Part shown: positions 47,481-58,115 of the stretch, piece by piece
Layout: each line of letters begins with the position of its first letter
Numbering within the stretch: the stretch's first letter is position 1
DNA from: Sepiola atlantica
Taxonomy: Eukaryota; Mollusca; Cephalopoda; Sepiida; Sepiolidae
Length of the DNA stretch: 64,000 nt
Direction of reading: 5' to 3'
Assembly: GCA_963556195.1 (NCBI GenBank)
Contig: OY744544.1
Coordinates: forward strand, 50,071,825-50,135,824
Translations under genes and position numbers: made by a program
The notes under the pieces: model-generated
Database searches by the model: none
Told to the model about the DNA's origin: nothing
The model's input: only the letters and a program-made list of their open reading frames with translations

Positions 47481-47483
<3 letters not shown>

Positions 47484-47612
47484 AAGGAGTAAGGCTACCA
47501 ACATTTGTAGAATGTTTTTTTTCAACATTTATTTATTATTTTGTTGTTTTACCATTTTATAATTTTATATTTTTGTTGTTTTACCATTTTATAATTTTAT
47601 ATAACGCGTTTC
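47481..47612 (+). repeat. Left inverted terminal repeat of Penelope-like element 2
   Basis: Begins GTAAAGGAGTAAGGCTACCA. Relative to the right repeat it holds an extra copy of a 32-bp unit (TTTTGTTGTTTTACCATTTT and on), tandem at about 47539-47602. Confidence 0.85.
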
Positions 47613-47639
47613 AAGCGGTGGTCCGTTTTCATCAATTTC

Positions 47640-48430
47640 TCACCAAATCCTCACTAAGCTCACCTCGCAACACACACATACGCACAACAAATACAACATA
47701 TCAAACACACATACCACCCAACCATACACTCACCATTACAAATACGGCTAAACACAACAATACAAACCTAAATACTTCTACCCACACCAACCAATACAAT
47801 AAAAACCCCTATCATACACCATACACCACACAAACAAATAACCACAAAACACCCTTAATCAACAACCTTTATCAAAATCGCCCCATAATACAAAACAACC
47901 CGTACAAACTCCACTCATACCTTAGTAAACCTTACAACCATTACCCACACCCACCACATCAACAGATAAACACTTTATACAACAACCGTCTACCCCACCA
48001 CACACAACAAAACAGACCCTACAACCACCTAACACACCGATGGACACAATCAAAATACTCCAAACACTACCCACATCATCAAACAAAACAACCATACAAC
48101 AATACCTACCGATATAACCTTACACAACAACACATACCCCACAACTACGTCCACCATCAACAACCTCTACCAAGATACCCCAATCCTAAACAACTAAATC
48201 ACAATAACAACACATTCTAATATATCAAAATAAATCTTTATAACAACACGCACAATACTAATTATAACAACACGTACAACACCAATTTTTCCAAAAAACA
48301 ACACAATCCTCTAAAACACACAAAATATATAGAAAGCAATCACCCTTTAACAACTCCTCAACTCAACGGAACAAACAACATTCATAAGTTTTTAGAAACC
48401 CCTCTCCGAACAACAATCTCAGATTAGACA
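47640..48430 (+). pseudogene. N-terminal region of Penelope-like element 2
   Basis: One plus-strand frame is open from the repeat to 48220 and again to about 48435. Its composition is unusual: Asn, Thr, His, Tyr and Pro make up most residues, with no recognisable fold. Because it lies between the terminal repeat and the polymerase and is open in the same frame for 260 codons, I read it as the low-complexity N-terminal part of the element protein. Skewed C/A composition alone could also give this openness. No start codon can be chosen; the annotated TA-encoded start is an artefact. Confidence 0.45.
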
Positions 48431-48439
48431 ACTTAAAAC

Positions 48440-49060
48440 CCTATAATCAGCAATTTACCTATCTCCACATTTACAAAGGAGGAAATAGAAATACTAAAAT
48501 TTAACCTCAAATTCTGCCCAACTCCCAAAATTAATATCACGGAACTGAAGAAGAACCTTAACGAATTTGATCGCAAATTTAGACTTATATAAACACTAAA
48601 CAACAACGAAAACAAAACAGATGGTTGATTAGTGAGAAACACATCAACATATTTCTCTAAAACACACAACAATACGAAAGAACTAAACCCCTTCTTTGAA
48701 AACCTCTTGAACATCAACCCTCAGAGTAAAACTATACCTACCAGTACCCTTACATCTAAACAAAACCAAGCACTAGATAACATCCTAAATAATAATAACA
48801 TAATTATAAAAGAAGCTGACAAAGGCAGTGCGGTAGTCATCATGGACAAAAATTACTATAAATCGAAAATTATAGAGGTACTAGAAATCAAAGATTACTA
48901 CAAACCAATTAGCACCAACATTGATAACAACATCATTTCAAAAATCACACAACTTTGCACGACATACAATAAAATACTAACAAAGAAAGAAAAGGATTTC
49001 CTAACAAACTTCATGATTAAAACAAACAACTTCTACGGACTACCTGAGATATATAAATGA
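48440..49060 (+). pseudogene. Penelope-like element 2, RT N-terminal part
   Basis: FTKEEIEILKFNLKFCPTPK (about 48465) is a family block before the polymerase. KEADKGSAVVIMDKNYY (about 48810) is the ADKG motif, and NFYGLPEIYK (about 49030) corresponds to the FY-x-LPKIHK block, with a stop at 49058-49060. Two further stops lie at 48590 and 48628. The order matches Penelope-like polymerases; the ADKG form differs from the PADKT form in element 1. Confidence 0.8.
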
Positions 49061-50259
49061 AATGAGATAAAAAATGCAATCAACACACAGAAATCAGAAT
49101 ATATTAGTGTCCCGAGTCCCAGTGCCCTTACATTTAGACCCATAGTAGCAGAACCATCATCCCCAACAAGCAGATTTAGTAACTTAATTGACATATTACT
49201 ACAACCATTCACCGATCAAGTCAAGAGCTACATAAGAGACGACATACACTTCCTAAGCTCCTTACCACAAAAAATAAATTCCGGGATTAAATTAGTTGCA
49301 TTTGACGTCAGCAGCTTATATAGCAACATACCTCATGACTTAGGTAAACAGGTGATATCACACTGGATTGACAAACACCCACAAATACTGCACCCAAACA
49401 ATTCATCCTCGACAGCATAGCCATTATTCTCAACAATAACTCTTTTGAATTCAATAACAACAATTACATCCAGATTCTAGGTATAGCAATGGGAACACAA
49501 ATGGCACAAATATATGCCACCCTAACACTAGCCTACTTAGAGAAGATCTTGTATGAAAAGATAGAAGAAATATATGGACAGAATGTTCAAACTCTCTTCA
49601 TAAAATCTTGGAAAAGATACCTGGATGATTGTTGTATATTTTGGGAACCCATATGGGGGGACACCAATGAATTACACAGCATACTACAAAACCTACACCT
49701 CAAAATTAAATTCACCATTGAACACAGTCAAACAGAACTACCCCTCCTAGATCTACTAATTAAAATTAAAAACAATCACATAATCACAGCTATCTACCAC
49801 AAACCCGCAGAAACCCAACAATATCTCGACTTTAGAAGCCATCACCCCAAAAGCTGCCTAAAATCTATACTCTACTCCCTAGCACTCAGGATCTGTACTA
49901 TGATCAGTGAAAAAGACCTCCGGATTGTCCGACTGGAGGAACTACGAAAAACTTTAATAAGAAGAGGATACCTCCTACAAATAACACACAAAGGTACAGA
50001 ACTAGCGGAAAACATACCATTAGAACAATTACGATTCCCCCAAAAACGAAACAAAGAACAAATATTAGCATACATCTCTACACCCAACAAAAACAATCCA
50101 GAATTATTCACAGAAATAACAAGAAAGTTAACCCTACTCAACCAAAACAACAAACTAAACAACACATTACACATAATGAAAATAATAAAAAGCAAACGCC
50201 AACCAAAAAATCTCATCCAAACTCAGCCAACACACAACACAAGATGTCACAAAATGTAA
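49061..50259 (+). pseudogene. Penelope-like element 2, RT catalytic part
   Basis: AFDVSSLYSNIPHDLG (about 49300) holds the first catalytic aspartate. After a frameshift near 49420, MGTQMAQIYATLTLAYLE (49489) is the MG-x-x-MAP block with proline replaced by glutamine, and WKRYLDDCCIFW (about 49610) is the Y-x-D-D box. LLDLLIKIKNN, YHKPAETQQYL and HHPKSCLKSI (49750-49870) are typical following blocks. The 256-codon frame at 49489-50259 is the best preserved piece and ends in a stop before the endonuclease region. Confidence 0.85.
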
Positions 50260-50640
50260 CAAGGAAAGATGTGTGGCTTGTGAAATAATAATAGATGGGA
50301 ACTCGTACACATTTAAAGACCCAACACAAACATTCACAATAAAAAATACCTTAACTGCACCTCCAAGAACGTTGTCTATGTACTAGAATGCACATATGCA
50401 ACGGATCTTACATAGGCGCAACCAAAACATTTAATGATAGAGTATCTTTACATAAAACAACATTAACATTAGAGAAAACCATAAATCATTCGTCTCCCAA
50501 CATGTGCACTTATGCAGCGAAAGAAAATTTAAAATAATGCCAATTTTCCAAAGACAAGATTACACATACTTACTAACACAAGAAAACAACTTTATATTTA
50601 AATTCAATCCATCATTGAACAGATCGTAACTCAAACTACA
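50260..50640 (+). pseudogene. GIY-YIG endonuclease trace of Penelope-like element 2
   Basis: In shifting plus-strand frames NVVYVLECTY (about 50370) is followed, in the next frame, by GSYIGATK (about 50400). These correspond to the two signature strings of GIY-YIG nucleases (here VYV and YIG). A one-base loss between them causes the frameshift. A conserved tail ending FNPSLNRS follows and stops at about 50628. This nuclease normally nicks the target DNA. Confidence 0.7.
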
Positions 50641-51356
50641 CACCATACGGACTACACACATGTTCATGCATATGGGGGTGGGGATACACGTATATATGGA
50701 CGGAACGTACATATGCACATGTGCGTGTGGGCGCCCATACGCAGAGAATGTATGGGCGACACGCGGGTGTGTATGTGTATGTGTGCGCATGCATGCATAC
50801 AAAAATTGAGATGAATACACATGTACTTCTATAGATCTGCCTATCTCTCAATAAACCTTTCTCTACCTTTCTCTATCTATCTTTCTATCTATCTATCTAT
50901 CTATCTATCTAACGATGCGCCTATGTATGTGTGTATACACATATATGTATGCGTGTGTGTGCATGTGTACGTGTATGTATATCTAAGTGTGTGTGTATAT
51001 CGCTCACATATGTACACGATTATCCGCACGCACGCACATACATACGAACACAACAGCCAATGCAGTGTCAGGAACATAAACAATAATACATTTCAAAAGA
51101 AAAACCAAGACACTTCAAGAAACGGAAATGACCGATAAAATAATGGTCAAAATTACACGTAATTAATAAACACACATGACTTTGACCAAGGGAAGCAAAA
51201 AATAATAAAAAATAAAAAATATAAAAATATCAAAACACATATAGACCCACCCGCAAGCTCACACATGCGCAAAAACGCCACACAATAACACATTTCCTCA
51301 AATGAAACAACACTCTTTCAAATCGAAAGACATTCCTTCAAATGACTTACATATCT
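50641..51356. repeat. 3' untranslated region of Penelope-like element 2 with TG and TCTA microsatellites
   Basis: TG/CA-rich runs (50690-50800 and 50930-51000) and (TCTA)n (50873-50911) are visible; the rest is A-rich. No gene is seen. Confidence 0.6.
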
Positions 51357-51456
51357 TAAACGCGTTATATAAAATTATAAAATGATGAAATAACAAAATA
51401 ATAAATAAATGTTAAAAAAAAACTTTTTACAAATGTTGGTAGACTTACTCCTTTAC
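51357..51456 (-). repeat. Right inverted terminal repeat of Penelope-like element 2
   Basis: Read on the minus strand it begins GTAAAGGAGTAAGTCTACCA and matches the left repeat over about 100 bases with one copy of the 32-bp unit. Confidence 0.85.
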
Positions 51457-51513
51457 ATATATACTTTTCTTTCGTTGGAACTGCACTAATACTGTAATAC
51501 TGCAGTACCCTCT

Positions 51514-51521
<8 letters not shown>

Positions 51522-51562
<41 letters not shown>
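51522..51562. repeat. (TA)n microsatellite
   Basis: TA repeat 66 bases right of Penelope-like element 2. Confidence 0.9.
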
Positions 51563-51569
<7 letters not shown>

Positions 51570-51666
51570 TAATGCATAGAGTAAGTGTCTGTATGTTTGA
51601 GATGAAAAGTTTTCATCATGGATTTCAGTGTTCGGACTGACTTCCTCATCTGCCATGCTCACAATG

Positions 51667-51698
51667 TTTCGGCCGTTCTGCCCTCCGGCCTTCATCAG
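51667..51698 (-). ncRNA. Hammerhead-ribozyme-like core (best case)
   Basis: On the minus strand CTGATGA (51692-51698) is followed by GGCCG...CGGCC (51686-51690 with 51671-51675), a 5-bp stem with a 10-base loop, and then directly GAAAC (GAAA 51667-51670). Both core boxes are exact and stem II pairs perfectly. I could not complete stems I and III or define the cleavage triplet. The minus-strand open frame over it (51519-51791) is probably element sequence, not a gene. Confidence 0.5.
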
Positions 51699-52666
51699 AT
51701 GTCCTGTATTGAACTCGGGAACCGTCTGTTTGGACTCTCGAACCCAATCCCTATATTTGCTGGGTAGATACGTGCTGATAAGTCTATTCAAGGTATTTGT
51801 TAAATAATATATAGGAGTAGTAATTTAGGATATGACATCTACCTAGCAAATATAGCATTAAGTCCACACAAGAGCTATTGCAAATTTTTCAAAGCAAACA
51901 ACCGGATAATAAAATAACTGTCTCCTTAGACTAGAAAGCCTATTCACCAATGTACCTATAAGGAAACAATAGACATAATCATCAATAATATATACAATAA
52001 CCTGTCTCTCCCCCCACTAAAAATTAATTAAAAAATATTAAAAAAACCTACTATTAATCTGCACCACTGAAGTACTTTTTTAGGACTTCAAGGGAAACAT
52101 TAAACTCAAATTGATGGAGTTTCAATAGGTTCAGTTTGCGGTCTGATTCTTAGCGAATTCTATATGTTAACACTAGAAAACAAAGTATTTAATAACATTA
52201 CAAACCCTTTATCTACGTACGCCATATCGACGATATTCTTATTCTAAGCTATCTACATAAACACACAACAACCTAAAATTCACAACATTACGTATGAAAC
52301 CAGTGGTAACATTTTAAAATGCTTAACGTAATGCGATTTTGTTCTGTGATGCCATCCAGCGTTGCTGAATTTAAATCGTTAACGATTTCCTGGAAGAATG
52401 GGAAAAACATTCTATTCGCCGTCTCTTCTTTCTCCAGCTTTTTTGTTCATTTGCTGTTGACATCTGAGGATAATTCGACGAAGAATCGAAAACGTTCGTG
52501 AAACCTGTGAAACTTATGGAGCATTAATTATTTTTTATTTTATTTTAATACAAAAAAAACATCATAAAAATTGAAACAATAAAAAAGGGTATAATAAAAC
52601 AAGCGAATTATGTTATTTTTAACAATGTTTGCATACATGAGAAAATGCGGCCTAATTACACACACA

Positions 52667-52670
<4 letters not shown>
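51699..52670. other. Non-coding stretch with a further hammerhead-like core
   Basis: CTGAGGA (52464-52470), ATTC/GAAT (52473-52476 with 52483-52486) and GAAA (52488-52491) give the hammerhead order again on the plus strand, with a weaker stem II. Traces such as PLKIN and TNVPIRKQ-like words near 51945-52030 hint at a decayed polymerase but are too short to name. Confidence 0.35.

Positions 52671-52711
<41 letters not shown>
52671..52711. repeat. (TA)n microsatellite
   Basis: TA repeat. Confidence 0.9.
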
Positions 52712-52713
<2 letters not shown>

Positions 52714-53854
52714 GCACACAACTTTGATTAGTTTGTGTTAAAAAACAAGCAACACACAATATAAGCTAGAATGTGTTGGAAAATAAAAGGAATACAGTAA
52801 TAACTCGACAATAATACTAGTTAGAATAGACGAAATTCTTGTTTGAATTAAAGTTTAATTTTGCTGAAACCAGTTTAAAAATATAACTATGTTTATATGT
52901 TGTTAGGGCGGTGTGAGTCCTTGAAGAAGGGGACGCTTAAAGAAAGAGAATGTGTTAGATGGTAATGGACGTTATGACTGATTTAAGTGTGGCGGTTGGA
53001 TGTGTTTCTTGTAGTAGAAGGCGGAGATATTGTGTAGGAGAGAAAGGGGTAACGTCATATTCGCATATGATTATTGCAGATGTTGTGTGTTAATATGCGG
53101 GTGTAAATTATTATGTAAGTAACCAGTGCATTTTTCGTTGTTTTAGGTATTTCAATCTAAGCTATTAAATAACATTTTGTTGGTGTGTCAATTTTCGCAA
53201 AGCAACGTTTTTTTGTATGTCAGCGTGAAATATAATTTTCATCGTTAACGTGTAGAATGAATTGACATATCATAAGAATATCGGTTATTATTTGAATCGA
53301 GATTTAATGTTGAATCATTAATATTGTAAGTTTTTCCTTTACAATTTTCTTCTGAAAGACTTATGGAGAGTCGATGATCAGATATATGTCTGTCTGCGTA
53401 ACGTCAACCATCTTTTTTAAATACTTCTTGTGCTTCTCTTTCTTGTCATGGCTTAACGATGGTCAGTACTTGTGGGCAAGTAGACAGTTGAAATCTTGTT
53501 TGATACTTACGAAAGAGACGGTCACATCAAATATTATCCTCTTAGCAAAACGAAAGAGACATCGATTGGAGGACACTCACCCTTACAGATAAATCTTTTA
53601 TCATTTAGTTATTTTATTCGACAGGATATATATATTTTCTCCTTCATATGTATACACATATTAATTCATCCCATGAGTTCTGTCTCAATTTTAATTCTCT
53701 TCATTTTTAAGTAAGTCGAAATAAGTAATAGAAATAAATAATATTTATATATTATGCATATGTATTTGTACACATTTTATTTCATAAAATTTTATTTTAC
53801 AGGATATATATTAAAATTCAATGGTTGAAAGCCCTTCAAACATTATAATATCCA
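52712..53854. other. Non-coding stretch
   Basis: No gene or repeat recognised. The part at 52900-53110 is G/T-rich on the plus strand. Confidence 0.5.
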
Positions 53855-54015
53855 TGGAGCATTTGAGCCAAATAATTATTGATGACTTTTAAAACGGTAA
53901 GTCTGTTGCGGAAGCGGCTCGGAATATTCACTCACTTACCCTATATCAATGTTGAGTGCGACGACAGTCAAATGGATGGATTACCAGACCGACGGATCAA
54001 GCCTCTTAATGTGAT
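53855..54015 (+). pseudogene. N-terminal fragment of a mariner-like transposase
   Basis: MEHLSQIIIDDF, a stop, then NGKSVAEAARNIHS (53855-53935), followed in another frame by SATTVKWMDYQTDG (about 53965). These fit the first helix-turn-helix part of mariner-type transposases (NGKSVAE-x-ARNI and TTVKRW blocks). The rest of the protein is absent and no inverted repeats were seen. The match is short. Confidence 0.4.
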
Positions 54016-54750
54016 ACGAAGTCGCATTTATTTAATGTAAAAAGTATTCTATTGTTTATTTCATCACAATGCCGTGGAATATCATGATGCTTACACTTAT
54101 TTCAAAATACGGGAATAATATTTAACTGGCTACAATAAAAGTACTAAGTTTTACGATAACAACGTGAGATATGACATTTGTAGGTGTTTTGTTTCCTTTA
54201 ATTAGCGATAATAAAAAACAGAAACCAGACAGATCGTGTCTCTTGGGTATCGAATGTTGAAGTGAAGGATGTACTTTGTCGAGCTCATCCCCCCCCCCTA
54301 TTGATAACAACCGAGAAGATGCACTCATCGTGATGAAATTGTTGTAAAAAAACTTAATAAATCAACATGAAAATAATATGCAGACCAGAGCAAATAATGA
54401 AGTTGTTGTTTTTTATTGTTCCAATTCTTACAGCTACAAGAAAAAAGAGGGAGACGGCTGCAAGTTCAAAATAGAAGAGAAAAATAAAGACTTGTAAAAA
54501 TCTATATACTGCTATGTGTCATCCACAAACAACACCCCAGCTGTTTATATATAAGCCGCCGCCTCGATAATTTGCTGGAGACAAGAATTGATCGACTGTA
54601 ACGCAATATGATGTCGCTTTTTCATATTCTACCTACCCTATAGCCAAATGAAATATATCGCACAATAGAGTTAATAATTCTAGTAGCCTTTATCGATCTA
54701 TTTAACAGTTATGAGAGTAAAAACAGTTAATTTCAAAAGGTTATGAAATT
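54016..54750. other. Non-coding stretch
   Basis: No gene or repeat recognised. A C-run lies at 54290-54297. Confidence 0.5.
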
Positions 54751-55290
54751 TATAACGTTATTACATATAAATCTATTTATAACGTTATTACATATACATC
54801 TATTTATAACGTTATTACATATAAATCTATTTATAACGTTATTACATATAAATCTATTTATAACGTTATTACATATACATCTATTTATAACGTTATTACA
54901 TATACATCTATTTATAACGTTATTACATATAAATCTATTTATAACGTAATTACATATAAATCTATTTATAACGTTATTACATATAAATCTATTTATAACG
55001 TTATTACATATAAATCTATTTATAACGTTATTACATATAAATCTATTCATAACGTTATTACATATACATCTATTTATAACGTTATTACATATAAATCTAT
55101 TTATAACGTTATTACATATAAATCTATTTATAACGTTATTACATATAAATCTATTTATAACGTTATTACATATAAATCTATTTATAACGTTATTACATAT
55201 AAATCTATTTATAACGTTATTACATATAAATCTATTTATAACGTTATTACATATAAATCTATTTATAACGTTATTACATATAAATCTATA
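54751..55290. repeat. 27-bp minisatellite, twenty copies
   Basis: The unit is ATCTATTTATAACGTTATT plus ACATATAA. Twenty copies give 540 bp with very few variants: an A-to-C change making ATACATC in copies 2, 5, 6 and 12 (counted left to right), one ACGTAATT and one ATTCATAAC. Because 27 is a multiple of three, two frames stay open: HINLFITLL on plus and NRFICNNVI on minus, the latter in a 203-codon frame. I regard these as by-products of the array. Confidence 0.95.
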
Positions 55291-56129
55291 CGTGCTTTTG
55301 TTTGTGTTGTCGCTATTTTGAATCGGAATGCAGTGATGTAGCAAGAAATAGTTTTTATTTTTTATTTTAAAAAACGTTTATATTTCTGATATGTGTTTCT
55401 GAAAATATTTCCATGTTTGGCGTAAACAGCAAACATGGCGCCCAAACGTAAATAATTGACTGCTTTAGGGTTTTTGCCATTTTAAAATAAGTAGAGATAC
55501 ACATTAAACAACGATAATAATGACAAGAAAGATATTGACATGTAAACCACATATTTTGAACATTAAACGCTCGGTACGCGGAACATAATACCAGTGCAGT
55601 CAAATTAAACACAATCTGCATTTCGTCGTTTCATGTTTTGACAGATGATGTATGATTGGATTTTATTTTTGGAATCACTATTTATCTATGTTTTCATTTT
55701 ACAAATAGTCTGTTTTTCTTTTGTTAAGGAAATAATGTAAGAACACATCTCTAAAAACAATATGTCACGTGCTGATGAATTATTAGATGTAAGAATTTAC
55801 GTGTCAAAATTAATTTGTCAGACGGGTTAATTCCCGAGTTTCACAGCCGATAACCTGACTGTCTGAATAGAAAAAGATACGCATCTAATGATAACTGTTT
55901 TCGTATTTCCCCGCTCACGAGGTGGTCATAGATACATGTGAAAATTTAACAAGGCGACAACAATGTGGTGGAGCGATTGACTGCATGGCGATAGACATCA
56001 GCCGGCTATCAACTGTACCACGACTCATTAAAAGTAAAAAAAAAAAGGCGGGGTGAACATGCTAACAGGAAAAACACGATGTCGGGTTTAGAATAAAGGT
56101 AAAAGTGTTTTTATTTACGTCTGTTGGAT
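55291..56129. other. Non-coding stretch
   Basis: No gene, RNA or repeat recognised. Confidence 0.5.
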
Positions 56130-56283
56130 TTGACGATGATGATGTTGATGATGATGCTCATAATATTGAGTTTAATGAGAAAACATGCATGATGATGATG
56201 ATGTTACCACGGGCACGATGAAGAACTTGTACTCGTCATAGTCGGCAGGATCGCTGCCGCTTGAACAGCATGATGATGATGAT

Positions 56284-56336
<53 letters not shown>

Positions 56337-56355
56337 TGATGATGGCGATGACGAC
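56130..56355. repeat. (GAT)n/(GATGAC)n microsatellite region
   Basis: GATGAT runs at 56133-56155 and 56188-56203, and a long GATGAT/GACGAT run at 56270-56355. Poly-serine and isoleucine/valine frames on the minus strand are repeat translation. It borders the truncated end of Gypsy element B. Confidence 0.9.
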
Positions 56356-56468
56356 AGTATTGGACGGTCGCCAGCTATCTTGAAGTGGATTAAGCGTCGG
56401 ATCGGTGTAGTCAATGGGTAATGATGATCCATGCATCGATGTTTCTTATGTATTAAATGTTCTAACTC

Positions 56469-58112
56469 TCAGGTGCCAGGAGATGCTTTTGATACAATGA
56501 TGTGGATGATGTTACGGCTGATGATTGTTGTAACAAGGGGGTGATAAGCCGTAGTGTGGATGTTCCTGGTGCCCAAAAGTTTTGACAGTTTGTGAAACAT
56601 TTCAGACTCAAACTGTCGACCTCTGTCTGTAGTCACGTTCTCCGGGGCACCGAATCTTGCCACCCAGCCGGCAAGGAATGTTCTGGCTGTTGTATATGCT
56701 GTCATGTCTGACATGAGAAGGGCTTCGAACCATCGTGAGAACCTGTCGACGCATGTTAGTAGATAGCACTGACCTTCACATGTGGGAAATGGTCCCGTAA
56801 TGTCTATGTGAATGTGCTTGAATCTCTCATCAGGCACTGGAAACGTGCCTAGAGAGGCTCGAGTATGGCGTCCGATCTTGGCTTTCTGACACTTCACGCA
56901 CATTTTTGCCCTAGCTCTCACATCTGCTTTGATCCGCGGCCAGACGTGCCGGTCAGTTAGTAACCGTATCGATGCGTTGGCTCCCGGATGTGATAGACCA
57001 TGTACCGCATCAAATATATATTTGCGTAATGATGCTGGCACATATGGGCGTAGTTTATTTGTGCTGGTGTCGCATATAATTATTTTGTTGCTGGTAGGGT
57101 TGGTGATCGTCACCAGATTCAATGACGTTGCATTGTTCTCCAGAAGGTTTTGCAGGTGGTCATCCTTCTGCTGTTCCTCAGACAAGGTGTTGACGTCGAT
57201 GGAAGGTTCCAATATGAAGGAATTAATTCCGCGTGACAAGGTGTCTGCTGGGATGTTGTCTACTCCCTTAACATGTCGTATGTCAGACGTGAACTGGAGG
57301 ATGTAGTCCATCTGGCGAATCTCTCTTGGAGAGTATTTGTCTGAAGAAGACTGCAAGGCGCCTAATAAAGGCTTGTGGTCTGTCAGTATGTGGAACTGCT
57401 GCCCTTCCAGGAGTTGACGGAAATGTCGTATTGCAGAGAATGAGGCTAGTAGTTCTCTGGAAAACGTACTGTAGCGCGTTTCTGTCTCTGTCAATTTCCT
57501 GGAGAAAAAAGAAATGGGTTTCCAGTCGTTGTCACATTTTAGTTGCAGCACCGCTCCAACACCAATTGCAGACGCGTCTACTGCCAGGCACAGTTCCCTG
57601 TTGGGTTGGATGTGTGACAACTTGACGGTCTCCTCCAGCATGGACTTTACCTTGGTGAATGCCATTACCGCATGCTCTGACAATGAAATGTAGCAGTTCT
57701 TCACATTTGTCAACAAGTTAGTCAATGGTAAAAGTACTTGGGCGCAGTGGGGGAGGAACCTACGGTAAAAGTTTACTAGCCCTAAGAATTGACGTAAATG
57801 TCTCATCGTAACCGGAATGGGAAAGTCTCGGATGGATTTGACCGTTTCCGATGCTGGGGAAATACCCTCCTCTGAGATATGGTGCCCCAAAAACGTGACT
57901 TCGGATTTACCGAAAACACACTTTAATGGGTTTAAGACCACACCATATTGCTTCAGGCGTTCGAATACTTGCCGTACATGGTCAATGTGTTCATCTATAT
58001 TCCGGCTAGCGATGAGTACATCATCTATATAAGCACAGACGAATGGCAAATCGCGCAAAACCTGGTCTATGAATCTCTGGAATGTTTGAGCTGCATTTCG
58101 CAATCCAAAAGG
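56469..58112 (-). pseudogene. RT, RNase H and integrase of Gypsy element B
   Basis: A 544-codon frame in register with the previous one across a single TGA. It opens PFGLRNAAQTFQRF, then CAYIDDVLIAS (about 58030, the Y-x-D-D box). LCLAVDASAIGVGAVL (about 57585) and LTDHKPLLG (about 57375) are RNase H blocks. Integrase shows the zinc-binding H/H and C/C pairs (HGLSHPG near 56995, CVKCQKAK near 56900), HIDITGPFP (about 56810, first aspartate) and VTTDRGRQFES (about 56640, second aspartate). It breaks off after TTAYHP (about 56545), before the block with the catalytic glutamate; the final 20 or so residues are foreign. Integration function is lost by truncation. Confidence 0.9.
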
Positions 58113-58115
58113 AAC

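Larger units (their letters stand above)
47481..51456 (+). mobile_element. Penelope-like element 2, near full length with inverted terminal repeats
   Basis: A 4-kb retroelement on the plus strand. The ends are inverted repeats (47481-47612 and 51357-51456), both starting GTAAAGGAGTAAG when read inward and finishing near ATATAACGCGTTT. Inside lie an Asn/Thr/His-rich N-terminal region, reverse transcriptase blocks (48632-50259) and a GIY-YIG endonuclease trace (about 50355-50450), the domain order of endonuclease-bearing Penelope-like elements. The left side abuts (TA)n; the right end continues ATATATAC and meets (TA)n again 66 bases on. Stops and frameshifts disable it. Confidence 0.85.

Noticed and set aside
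54733..55344. 203-codon minus-strand open frame with a nine-residue repeat
   Set aside because: It is explained entirely by a 27-bp tandem array, whose length is a multiple of three; the other strand is open as well.
56172..56436. Poly-serine minus-strand frame
   Set aside because: Translation of GAT/GAC microsatellite.
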